From: Hyphochytrium catenoides
Lineage: Eukaryota > Sar > Hyphochytriomycetes > Hyphochytriales > Hyphochytriaceae
NCBI GenBank assembly: GCA_900088475.1
Contig: FLMG01000978.1
Coordinates: 21,967 to 50,782, forward strand
Direction of reading: 5' to 3'
DNA: 28,816 bases
In this document: positions 1 through 9,863 of the stretch, piece by piece
How positions within the stretch are numbered: position 1 is the stretch's first letter
Layout: every line of letters begins with the position of its first letter
Translations under genes and position numbers: made by a program
Notes under the pieces: generated by a model
Database searches by the model: none
What the model was told of the DNA's origin: nothing
What the model saw: the letters and a program-made list of their open reading frames with translations, nothing else

Positions 1-582
1 AAGCCACAGCCCACCTGCCATCGTTCCTGTCTCTCATTCTGGCCTCCAGCCCCTTATAAACTGAGTAAAGATAGCTACTGAGGTCCAACCAGCCGTAACC
101 TCTCTTCTCTTCGTACTGAACTTATTATCTCTCCGCTGATCCTCTAACTAACCGTCTCTCCCGCTCATCATAAGAGGGTTATTGACACTTCCTGTCGTCG
201 AGGAGCGGATGGCAAGGCCTTACTGCTCGTACTCTCGGCGCTCTTCGGGCACAGATCCCCTTCTCCGTTTTTTGGCTCTGAAGATGAGCAGCAAGTCATA
301 GAAATCCTTCTTCTTCTTCCTCCGGACACCTCCGCTTTTCCTTATTAGTCAACAGCCGTGCAGCCTCTTCGTGCTCACTCTCTGGTGGCAGACGCTCTGG
401 TTTCCGTCTGCGCCGCCAGGCAAGAAAAAAGGGACGCAAGCCCCGCCCCTTCTTAGTACACCTGAAGAGCGATAATAGGAGAACGAGAGAGTCAAAGAGT
501 GGGCGCATCCCAACGTAGAAGGATCAACACTTTCAAACTTTCTTCAGGAACCGAGAGAAAGAAGAGATAGGACTATCCTGAC
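1..582. other. Upstream region of the CoA-ligase-like gene; no supported gene
   Basis: This stretch holds the leader and presumed promoter of the gene starting at 583. On the minus strand an ATG at 21-19 opens a frame that leaves the window after seven codons, with a TATA-like TTTATAA about 40 bases upstream of it. That could be the start of a divergent neighbour but cannot be tested here. A 70-codon Arg/Glu-rich minus-strand frame at 296-508 has no recognisable motif and is not called as a gene. Confidence 0.4.
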
Positions 583-2811
583 ATGTCGTCTGCTTCTGAA
601 GCCGCGGTCCTTCATCATGCGGAAGCCTCGACTGTCATTGTTGAGCATGGCGTTGATCCCTTACCGTCTGCCCACCAGCAGACCGCTGACCCTGCCCTAT
701 TAGCAGGAGAGGCTTCCCATTCCCTTGAACAGAGGAGTGCCTCATTCAAATCTTCTTCTTCTCCCTCGTGCTCAGCAGCAGCAGAGGAGAGCCGTGGTGC
801 TGACATCACCACATCCGCTCCTACTGTTCCTCCTGTTGCTTCGTGCTCTTCGTCTCCCGTAGCTGTTGCCGAGCCCACTCTTGAGGTCTCTTCAGCAGGA
901 GGAGACAAAGATGTCAAGGCCAAGGCAACGCTCAGTCCTCGAGGAGGAACCCCACGTAACGCTTCCTCTTGCTCTTCTTCGTCTCAACCCGCCGTGGAAG
1001 TATGCCCTCATCGTGCCGTAGAGGCTCTGAAGCTCTCGATGAGTCCACGGGGAGGAGGAGGAGAGAGAGGCTCTACTCCTCAATCTTCGTCTCGTCCTAA
1101 GATGTCAGCACTCTCCACATTGAAAGGCGCGGATGGCTCAACCTACCCAGAGCTGTCGCAAGCCCTTCCCAGTCCTCGAGGGAACGACGTCACGACGTCC
1201 CAGACGCCACGCACCACAGGGACAAAGATTTACCGGTCTAGACTCGCGCTTCCTGAGCTCAATTGCTCCTTCCACTCTCTCATCATGCACTATCTCTCTA
1301 TCCGCCCTGACTCCCTGCCTCCTCCTTTTATCTGCCCCATAACCTCTAAGACATGGAGCGCCGCGCAGACGATAGAGACTACCAAGAAGATGGCCACTCA
1401 GCTTCATGCTCACGGCTTTAGGAAGGGCGACTGTCTAATGATGCACGCTCCTAACTGCTGGGAGTATCGCGTGTGCAGTCTGGCCGTTATGGCTCTCGGC
1501 GGCGTCTTCTCCGTAGCGAACCCTCAGTTTCGAGGGGATGAGCTGCAAGTCCAGCTGGAAGACTGCAAGGCTACGTGGGTCGTCACTTACACCGCCATAA
1601 AGGCTGCAGCTTTGGAAGCCTGTGGCGCTGTTGGGATCCCTAAAGAAAGATTCATCCTGATTGCAGGAGTGGGCACTCCGGCAGGCGCAGAGAAGGATGA
1701 GAGATGCACATCGTTTGACGAGTTCGTCAACATCCCTACCGAGGCTATCTCTTACCCTGAAGTAAGCACTGACATGAAGGAAGACGTCGCCTTTCTCCCT
1801 TATTCCAGCGGGACAACCGGCCGACCCAAGGGCGTCATGATCACTCACCATAATCTTGTCTCCAACCTCACTCAGCTGGCGACAGTGGACAAGATGAGGC
1901 AGGAGCACACGCTCGCTGTCCTTCCATTCTTCCATGTTTACGGCTTTACTCTGTTGAACCTTGCCTGCGTGACGCACTCCTCCATGATCCTTTTCCCTAA
2001 GTTTGACTTGGCACTTTTTCTCTCTTCTATCGAGAAGTTCAAGGTGCAGTATCTCTTCATCGTCCCACCCATTGTCGCTCTACTTGCCTTCAACCCGCTA
2101 GTAGACAAGTTCAATCTCTCATCGGTCAAGCTCATCACCAGCGGGGCGGCGCCTCTTCCAGAGACAACAGAGACACGAGTGCAGCAGCGCTTGGGGATTA
2201 GAGTACGAGGAGGCTACGGAATGAGCGAGCTTACGACTGCGGCGACGATCTCATCGGAGTCTCGGTTTAAGCCTAACTCTGTGGGCGAGCTAGCACCAGG
2301 CACAGAGATGCGCCTTGTAGACCCAGATACCTTAGCAGATGCAGAAGAGGGAGAGATCTGGGTCCGTGGCCCGCAGGTGATGAAGGGCTACTGGGGAAGA
2401 GAGGAAGACACGAAAGCAACTGTGAGAGAAGACGGATTTCTCCGCACCGGAGACATTGGCAAGCTCGATGCGGAAGGCTTTCTTTATATAACAGACAGGC
2501 TTAAGGACCTCGTCAAGTATAAAGGGCACCAAGTCTGCCCAACAGAGGTGGAGGCTGTTCTGCTTCTTCATCCCAACGTTTTGGACTGTGCGGTAGTCAG
2601 CGCAATCAACGAGGAGAAAGAGGAAATACCTAAGGCCTTCATCGTCCTGAAGACAGTTGAGGGAGAGAAGACGACAGAAGAAGAGATCATGGAGTTTGTT
2701 TCTCAGAGAGTCTCGGCTTTCAAGAAGGTCCGGGCTGTCTCTTTCATCAAGGAGATTCCTAGAACCGCATCAGGGAAGATTCTCAGGCGACAGCTCAAAC
2801 TTATGGCCTAA
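583..2811 (+). CDS. 4-coumarate-CoA-ligase-like acyl-CoA synthetase (ANL superfamily), single exon, 742 aa
   Basis: Predicted to adenylate a carboxylic acid with ATP and transfer it to CoA. The AMP-binding P-loop YSSGTTGRPKG is at residues 407-417, YGMSE at 545-549, GEIWVRG (the second 4CL-type box) at 590-596, the TGD aspartate at 624, the hinge segment TDRLKD at 637-642, and the catalytic lysine in PRTASGK at 732. The catalytic body starts near residue 215 and has the usual ~530-residue length. Before it lies a ~210-residue Ser/Ala-rich leader carrying SPRG three times (118-121, 154-157, 197-200). The C-terminus is KLMA, not a standard peroxisomal SKL-type signal. The ATG is the first in frame, with a purine at -3. 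Family membership is secure. The substrate is not: coumarate, a fatty acid or another acid are all possible, and the leader could be a disordered regulatory tail or a targeting region. Confidence 0.93.
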   Translation: MSSASEAAVLHHAEASTVIVEHGVDPLPSAHQQTADPALLAGEASHSLEQRSASFKSSSSPSCSAAAEESRGADITTSAPTVPPVASCSSSPVAVAEPTLEVSSAGGDKDVKAKATLSPRGGTPRNASSCSSSSQPAVEVCPHRAVEALKLSMSPRGGGGERGSTPQSSSRPKMSALSTLKGADGSTYPELSQALPSPRGNDVTTSQTPRTTGTKIYRSRLALPELNCSFHSLIMHYLSIRPDSLPPPFICPITSKTWSAAQTIETTKKMATQLHAHGFRKGDCLMMHAPNCWEYRVCSLAVMALGGVFSVANPQFRGDELQVQLEDCKATWVVTYTAIKAAALEACGAVGIPKERFILIAGVGTPAGAEKDERCTSFDEFVNIPTEAISYPEVSTDMKEDVAFLPYSSGTTGRPKGVMITHHNLVSNLTQLATVDKMRQEHTLAVLPFFHVYGFTLLNLACVTHSSMILFPKFDLALFLSSIEKFKVQYLFIVPPIVALLAFNPLVDKFNLSSVKLITSGAAPLPETTETRVQQRLGIRVRGGYGMSELTTAATISSESRFKPNSVGELAPGTEMRLVDPDTLADAEEGEIWVRGPQVMKGYWGREEDTKATVREDGFLRTGDIGKLDAEGFLYITDRLKDLVKYKGHQVCPTEVEAVLLLHPNVLDCAVVSAINEEKEEIPKAFIVLKTVEGEKTTEEEIMEFVSQRVSAFKKVRAVSFIKEIPRTASGKILRRQLKLMA

Positions 2812-3233
2812 ACGCCACTATGCCGTCCAAGACGAAGCAGTTAAAAAAGATGCTAATGGCGGTAGGGGCGGGGATTGCGTGGAGGCAGGGCGAGAACGGA
2901 GTGTCAGTCTTGCAGCGAGGCGAAGAGAAAAGAATTCAGCTAAACGAGAATAGTTCATAGGTTACATTGACTTCATAAGTAATGTACAGAGACTCTTTAA
3001 GGCAGCAATGAACAAGTTCTCTTTGCTCTATCCTCCGTTGCCTATAAGACTCTTCTATTGCTTCTTCTTCCAGCGATAGAACGCATTCATCTTCCCTCTC
3101 GCCTTGTCCTCCTTGGCTCTTTCTTGGTCCCGTTAAGTCGACTCAGCAAGTTGCCTAGCCTTGTCTTCCAGAAGCTGAGCCATCAGCCTTCAGCTTCTGC
3201 TCTAATAAATCCAGAACCCTACGTATTAGAATG
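2812..3233. other. Convergent intergenic region
   Basis: Lies between the stop codons of the CoA-ligase-like gene (plus) and the CEP70-like gene (minus). It should contain both 3' untranslated ends. I see no further coding potential, no repeat and no RNA gene. Confidence 0.5.
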
Positions 3234-6200
3234 TTAACAAGGCCACACCGTCGCATTCTTCCGCAAAGACTCCACTTCTTTCCACATCGTCGGACCACCT
3301 TCTCTCCACACAATGTCAATGTTCAAAAAAAAACACAAGCTCCATCAGCTCAATATTCCATACTTAGGCCTCTCCCCTGTCTTACCTGTGCGCCTCAGGC
3401 ACGATCGCTTCTACACTATGCACGCCAAACATCCTCTGGAGCCCATGGAGGATCTTTCTCATCCTGCAGACATCTCCCAGCCCTGAGATGTTGTTCTCTA
3501 TGAAGTCCTTGTTGGCGTGTGTCACCACGTAATTCTCTACGGGCTGCTCGTCTCTGTCTGCTTCCTCCTTCTCTCTCGGCACAGCTTTACCCTTGCACAT
3601 TGCTTCTAGGACTTGTAAGACTCGGTGGGTGGACGGCTTGCCCTCTGCCAACACACATATAGGCCGAAAGAGCCGAACGCTTTCAGAGAGATGAGAGCAA
3701 CCAGAAGGGCAATGCCACTGACCTAGGCCTGCTATCTGAGTTATCCGCTTCAACAAGCTCTCTGCTTCATTGATAAAAACATAGATCTCCTGCATGCATA
3801 GATGGTCAGTCAATAATGTCCTAAAGTGGCCGCGGCAGCAGAGTCGTAAGCGCAAGAAGTCTTACACGGTTGGGCTATCCTTGTCCCAAAGAGAGGGGAG
3901 ACATGGAAGGTGCTCTAAAGGCAGGGATAGAGTGAGGGCGAGAGCTCAAATGGTCAGAAGAGAGAAGCGAAAGTTCGTGTCATCTTACGTTCATTTTAGG
4001 GAAAATGCCCTCCACGCCCTTGACGCCAAAGAGATACATAAAGTGATGGACCACGCGATGGATGAAGTGGTTGGGGTCCTCCTAAGCCCAAGGAAGAGTG
4101 AATCATCATCAGGAGTATAAGGTGCGGGACGGGAAAGCACAGAAAATTGGGCCTCAGCATCACGTCGTCCCACCTCCAAACAGTACTCAGTCCTTTTCAT
4201 GCTTACCTTCAGCCTCTTCTCAGCTTCTTCTATAAAGTTGGCATCCTCTAGGCGCTGTCGATCCTTCTGCACCAGCTCTCTGACCGCAGAGATGATCTTA
4301 CATAGCAGAAAAAAGACAAAGGCACGGAACACCGTCGTTACGGTTCATGAGTGATCGAAGAGGTCACATGAAATGAGAGCGAGGGAAGAAGGACCCCCCC
4401 GGGACAGTGAGGGAGACTGAAAACCGTGGACCACAGGGCATATGGTTCGCTGTGGGCAACGTTTACCTGGAGATCTGTCAGTCCCTGATCCTGTGCGACT
4501 TCTCCTTGTCCTTCTGGCCTCTTTAGCAGTTCTGCCTCAACTTTCCTCCGTAGCGTCTGATTGGAGTTTGTTAGCACCAAAGTGCTGAGGTTGGGCACAG
4601 CTGACCCGGAGAGGATGAACGCCAATCACTTAGAGGCAAGGAAGAGTAAAGAGATGGTTACAAGATAGAAGCACATATGTGGATATCGCTCTAATGACTG
4701 CGCGCCAATGGGTTCTTACGTTCTGGAGATCCAGGTCCAGGAGTCGCTGTTCCCATTTCCTTAGCTCACCATACAGCTGCAAGAGAGAGAAGAGTCAGCA
4801 TGCAGAGGAAAGTAGTAGAAGTGGAAGTCATATGATGGCCGATGAGATCACGGCTCGGTGCTCGCAACAAAGACACTTTATTATCCTGCTCCCCCAAAGC
4901 TGTACACACCTTGGTTAGATTACGTCGCGGTCGCCCATTCGAATAAGCTGCCTGAGGGTCCGTTTTCTGGAGAGAGTTGAATGAGGGACGGGATGATAAA
5001 AGGAGCAGGATGACAGCTAAATGGCCGATGCAATGTTAAAAGAGAATCGATCAACCAGTAGAAGACTAACATTCGTCAGCATCAACAAGCAGAGAAGAGA
5101 GAGGGGGAGAGCGAGAGGAGAAGAGAGAGAGAAAGAGGGAAGGAGAAGAGAAGAGAACCAAGCAGAGAAAGGATCCATAGAGTGTGGCTAACGTACCCTA
5201 TTGTAAGAGTCGACGAGATCTGCCACGTCATTCACAAAGAACTCCAGCTTTGGAACTGCGGTCATGACCTTTGACATCTTCTCAATGGCCTGTGCAGAGC
5301 AATAAGAGCCCGTTGAGTATGAGGACAGAGGATAGAGCAATAGTCGAAAGAGCGTTAACGAGAAGTCTACAGGGTGCAAAGTGGTAGGTAATGCAGGTGG
5401 ATACTTACGGGGGCGATGAGTCCAATGTCTGAAAGCTGAAGGAGGCGACAGACTTCCTTTAAGACCTGTTTCGATGGGCAGGTGAAGTCGGAAGGGAGTC
5501 AACACCACTATAGTAAGAAGGAGAGACTTCTATTTGCACTGCCAGACCGATGAAGGAGAGCTCTTTCGAGGGTACGAGAGAGGAAGAGATAGGCAGGCAT
5601 TATGTACCTCCACAGCCGTTTCCTTCTGAATGAAGTCCAGCCTGTTCAGCTGCAGTCTATGATTCTCCTTGTCCCTCTTGATAAGCTCTTTCGTGTCCAT
5701 CAAGCGCCTTAGCTCCCTTATCTCTGTCGCTTCCCGACTCTCGCTTCGTGCCTTCTCCACCTCCCGCTCAAGCTCTCGAACGCGCTTCGTTGTTTCTTTC
5801 CACTCTCGAAGACTAGGCAGAAGGGAGACGGAGAAGACAATGGGCCACGTAAGGCTTGAACGTATGGACTACCGTCACGAAAGTTGATGAAACAAGAGAT
5901 GTGCCAATAAAGGAAATGCACGGAGAGACTCTGGCTTGCAAGGGGCAGAGGGTTATCGGAAGCAGAAGGAGAAAGAGACAACACCAGGAAGGGTTGATCA
6001 GTCGGAGGTGATTAAGCAAAAAGCTGTTGACCATCGAACCTCGGTCTAGAATCGACCTCCAGCTGCAGGTTGGCATTCTCTTCTTCTAACTCTTTGACCC
6101 TTTTGGTTGCATCCTTCAAATAATGCTCCAGCTGTTGCACCTTAGAGGCAATTGCCGCCTCCCGCTTGTGAAGTCGTTCCGCTGCTTGCTCCTAGAGAGC

Positions 6201-9083
6201 GACATACGAGGCGTCAGAGGGAGCCAAGCTATTAATCATGCAGAAGTTTAAGGGAGAGGACATGAGAAGTGGGGAAAGATCGATTAAGCACACTGATATT
6301 GGCAGGAACTATTCGTGGCAGGAGAAAGAGGAAGAATGTAGGTTGCAGCAGCATAATAGCGCACAGTTCATGCGAAGAGATGTTGGGACGGGACCGAGGA
6401 GAAAGAAAGAGTCTCGGTAGTCCTTTAAAGCCTCCAGTCTGAGAGTGAGCAGAGCTGCTAACCTGCTGCCGTCTCACTCTTTCCAGATGATCCAATAGCT
6501 GTTGAGACTCTTGAGCAGTAGGCAACTGTCCGCCTTCAGACGGCAGTCGTGCCAACTCATTCTCTCTATTCCGTAGCTCACCATTCAGCCTCCTGACCTG
6601 TGTTAGTGGCAGTACATCAGCTTCGAAAAAAATTTCAATCAGACAAACAAAGCAAAGTAGGACTAGGACTAACCTCTCCCTCAAGATGGTGGATCTCCTC
6701 CTCCATCTTCTCTCTTTCGCGAACAAACATTTGAGAAAATTTAATGAGCTTTGTGTCCATAGAAGACGTCCTGCGTCCATCTTTTTTGTTCAGTTCTGAA
6801 AGAAAGTCTCTACTTCTCTCTTTCTCTCTCTCTTGTTTCGTCCCTTCCGCCCTCAACTTTTCTTGAAGCTTCTGCGCCATGTTCTCCCTCTGCTTTACTC
6901 TGTGCTCACTGGTGCTCAGCTGCTGCTTGAGGCTTGCGACCTGACTCTTGAAGCGTTTCTTGCTTTCGGTCGCTTGTCTTTCCGCTTCCTGAAGCATCTC
7001 CTATCACGTGAAACAGTCAGCCAAGGTCCCCTTCATCCCTTCCACCGGTTAGAAGGGCACATCTCTTGCTGTTAGCAGATGGGCAGTACTAGGAGGCACT
7101 AACCCGAGCGCCTGTACGAAGAAAATTTTCCAAGAGTGCCATTTCCCCCATCAACAGGATGGTCTACCTTCAGTTTGGTCTTCTCTGCGTCAGACGCCTT
7201 GAGGGCATGTGCCAGCTCTTTCTTCTCTTTCGCCACTTTCTCTCTCTCCGACCTTAGACGGTCAGCTTCTTGGGTAGCACTGTGCCTTTCTAGCGTTATT
7301 TCTTCTATCAGCTACAAATATAAGGCAAAACCGATATGAGAACGAGCACAGGCAGTGAGCACCTCAAAGGAGACGGTCTCTCAAACTATCATCTCGGGAT
7401 AAAGGGCAATGAAGAGACAGCCAAAGCAATGACGGGTGAATAAAAGCAAGAGAGAGAGAAGTAGCCGAGAAGTGGGAGAGAGGGAAAGGGACTGACCCAG
7501 GGAAAGAGCAGAAAAGAGGTAGAGCTTCAAACTTTTTTGCCTACCTCTCTCTTTTTATGGAGTTCGTATAGCGTCTTGCGCATCATCAATGTGAGCGGGT
7601 TGACCCACACCTCACTCTGTGCTCCCAACCGCTCTAAAGGTGGGGCCGGCAAAGGATCAAAGCCGCCAGCAGCGAGGAAGTCATTCATACTCCGCCACTG
7701 CTTCAATAAGTCCTCTCCCTTGGACGTTGACCTCTCAGTAGCTGCTTCATTAGCGGAGGGCGGTCTCTCTTGGTGCTCCTCAACAGGATCTCCCTGCTCG
7801 CTACCAAGATCGGATGCCTCTTCTTGAGCTTTCTCACTTTTCTGCTGGTGGGGACCTTGCTGCATCTGCAGTGCAGCGGCCCGTGACGCTTTGTAGCCTT
7901 TGGCTGCTAGGTCTCTGCCTTCCGAAGTTCTCTCTCCTTCTTTCGCTTCTGTCCTCGACTTGACGCTTTCCCTCTCTCCAGCCTCTAACATCCTAAACTC
8001 CCGCAAATATTGCTCCATAGACTGACTTAAAAATGCACTGGTGTCTCCTTCAACTGCCGCTTCCCAGTCAGCAGCGGTCGACGGCTTGTCCAAGCCAAAG
8101 GTTGCTTCAGTGGCTGAAGTACGGGAACCTCCCGAGATAGGTTTCTCATCCCTGGGAACCTCGGCTAGAGAGCCTTGGCGAGAGAGAGGACAAATAGCGG
8201 ACGGATAGATGAAAGTAAGCGGTCGCCGAGTACGACAGTAAGAGGTTCAATAGAAGAAGGGATAAAAAGCCAAGTGCTCCATAATAGATGAATGGGTGAG
8301 CAAAGACCAAGGTAACGTCAATCTATAGCGACAGACTGAGGAGACAGAGGACAGAGGATAATAGTTTAGATTAAGAGAAAGGATGAAGCTCCACTGCGCA
8401 CCTAGGTCACTCATCCTTTCCGCGTTTGCCATCATAGCGCCTGCGTCATCTTCACTGGCAAACTGATCGCTGTCCCTGCGACCTGAGGGATCAGGGTCAT
8501 GGTCTTGGTCGTGTGGGTCTGCGGTGACTACATCTGTTCTCTGTTCTATCAAATCCAGCACCTTTTGCCCAGCAGGAGCCTGAGCCTTTGACTCACGCGC
8601 TAGCGCTTCTATGTCAGGCGCCTCCAAGTCCGCCTCTAGGGAGCCTAAAGATTCTCCATGAAAGTCATAGCTGTCTTCAGAGGTATTCCCCAGCACTCTG
8701 CCTTCTCTCTTGTCAACTTCCTTGCGCCTGTTAGAGGCTTCAGCTGCTCTAACTTGCATTAGTAGTGACCCAAGGCCTTCTTGTGAAGCGCTATCGAATG
8801 AGGCGAAGGCTCTCTCTGTCTCTGCAGAGAGCGAGGGGAACTTTGGGCTCAACGCGTCCTCGCCATCTTCTGAGCCTGAGCCAGACAGGTTATGAGCCTC
8901 ATTATCGCTCGGCTCTATATGGATGCCTTGAGACGCGAGAAAGTTGTCAATGGCGCTTAAGTTGAGGCTGGGAGTCAGGCTGAAGCCCAAGCCGTGGTCA
9001 CTCTTCGCGCTTCTCTTCGAGCCCTTTTGAGATCCTCCTTTATGTCCTTTCCCACCCTTCTGCTCTTCCTCTGTACTACTCAT
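3234..9083 (-). CDS. CEP70: CEP70-type centrosomal/centriolar coiled-coil protein, 17 exons, about 1065 aa
   Basis: CEP70 acts at centrosomes and basal bodies and binds gamma-tubulin and microtubules in animals. Exons, in transcript order: 9083-8402, 8164-7545, 7311-7168, 7000-6674, 6597-6463, 6191-6040, 5812-5608, 5465-5409, 5289-5197, 4966-4910, 4776-4720, 4556-4467, 4296-4207, 4081-3989, 3789-3723, 3644-3386, 3303-3234. All junctions are GT-AG, the phases agree, and the sum (3198) is divisible by three. Residues 1-380 are an acidic, Ser-rich extension. The family's W-x-S-x-N-x-x-L element is WRSMNDFL at 384-391. Coiled coil runs about 420-755. The C-terminal CEP70 signature is LFGVKGVEGIFPKMNEIY across exons 14-15, and FGVHSVEAIVPE follows in exon 16. 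The frame upstream of ATG 9083 continues to a TTG only. The last exon and exon 10 are the least certain. At 1065 aa it is much longer than vertebrate CEP70 (about 600 aa, from memory). Confidence 0.85.
4967..5196 (-). repeat. Purine-rich tract (pyrimidine-rich on the sense strand) in CEP70-like intron 9
   Basis: Positions about 5090-5160 are nearly pure G and A on the plus strand, so the transcript of the minus-strand gene carries a long C/U tract in this intron. A similar but shorter stretch occurs at about 7440-7500 inside intron 2 of the same gene. Confidence 0.7.
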
Positions 9084-9863
9084 CTCTGCCTTGGGGCCTT
9101 CCCAAGACTCACAGTTGCCAGCCAAACGCCACTATTCGTTCTTCGACTGCTCTTCTTTCACGAAGCGAAAGGGTAACAATGGAAGGAGACACGCTGGCCT
9201 TGTTAGCTCATCGTCCATGTAAGGCAACTGCTACTCGCGCTTGCAGACCCTTCAGCACAAGGAAGAGCCCATTCTAAACAAATTATAATAGAGCTAACGG
9301 CACCCTTTGCCACTCTTCTGTCAAGACGGGAGAGGCTGTCATCAGTCTTTGGTCTCTGAAGCTCTGTGCTCAGCAGCAGACAAAAACTCTGTCGTTTGAA
9401 TTCTTCTGCATCTTTTTCTTCTCCCGCCAGGATGCTGGCGGTTAGCGGCTATGTATATCGGGTGTAGCCCATTCATTGGAAAGGTCAAGTTGGACCGCTT
9501 TAACTGCACATACTACGAGATAACAACTACAGCAAGATTAGCGGTTTTTGTTCTATTTTTGAAGATCCGGTCGAGGCCAAGGAGACGACAGACATTTCCG
9601 AGCAGATTTTTAGAGCTCAAGCGAAGCCAGTGGGCCAGCCCTGCTCAGTATGGCTCGCCGCGCGATGCCGGATGTTAACAGCTGATAATGTCATCTACGT
9701 ACTATCTAAGTTGTTTCATTGAGAGATCCCTTGACGCTGACATAGCCGAGGAAGGCAACGGGTACGGACTTAGTTTGACAGAGACTTGCTTCGAAGCAGA
9801 GAAGTAGACCTATCGATGATATAAACAGCAGCGGTTTGGATCTCTAGGCCCCATTGACCGGAC
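9084..9863. other. Intergenic region between two tandem minus-strand genes
   Basis: Holds the 3' end of the TRIP4-like gene and the promoter and leader of the CEP70-like gene. I looked here on the minus strand for an ASCH domain (expected HQPWAS-type motif) that might complete the TRIP4-like protein and found none. Frames here are short and contain no recognisable motif. Confidence 0.5.

Noticed and set aside
296-508. 70-codon Arg/Glu-rich frame on the minus strand
   Set aside because: Low complexity, no motif, and it lies in the promoter region of the CoA-ligase-like gene.
7081-7167. Tiny extra exon in the CEP70 gene (GCGCTCGG after a TACAG acceptor)
   Set aside because: Eight bases would break the reading frame, whereas exon 3 joined directly to exon 4 keeps phase 0.
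9084-9125. Upstream extension of CEP70 exon 1 by 14 codons
   Set aside because: It would need to start at TTG. The first ATG in the frame is at 9083, in good context.
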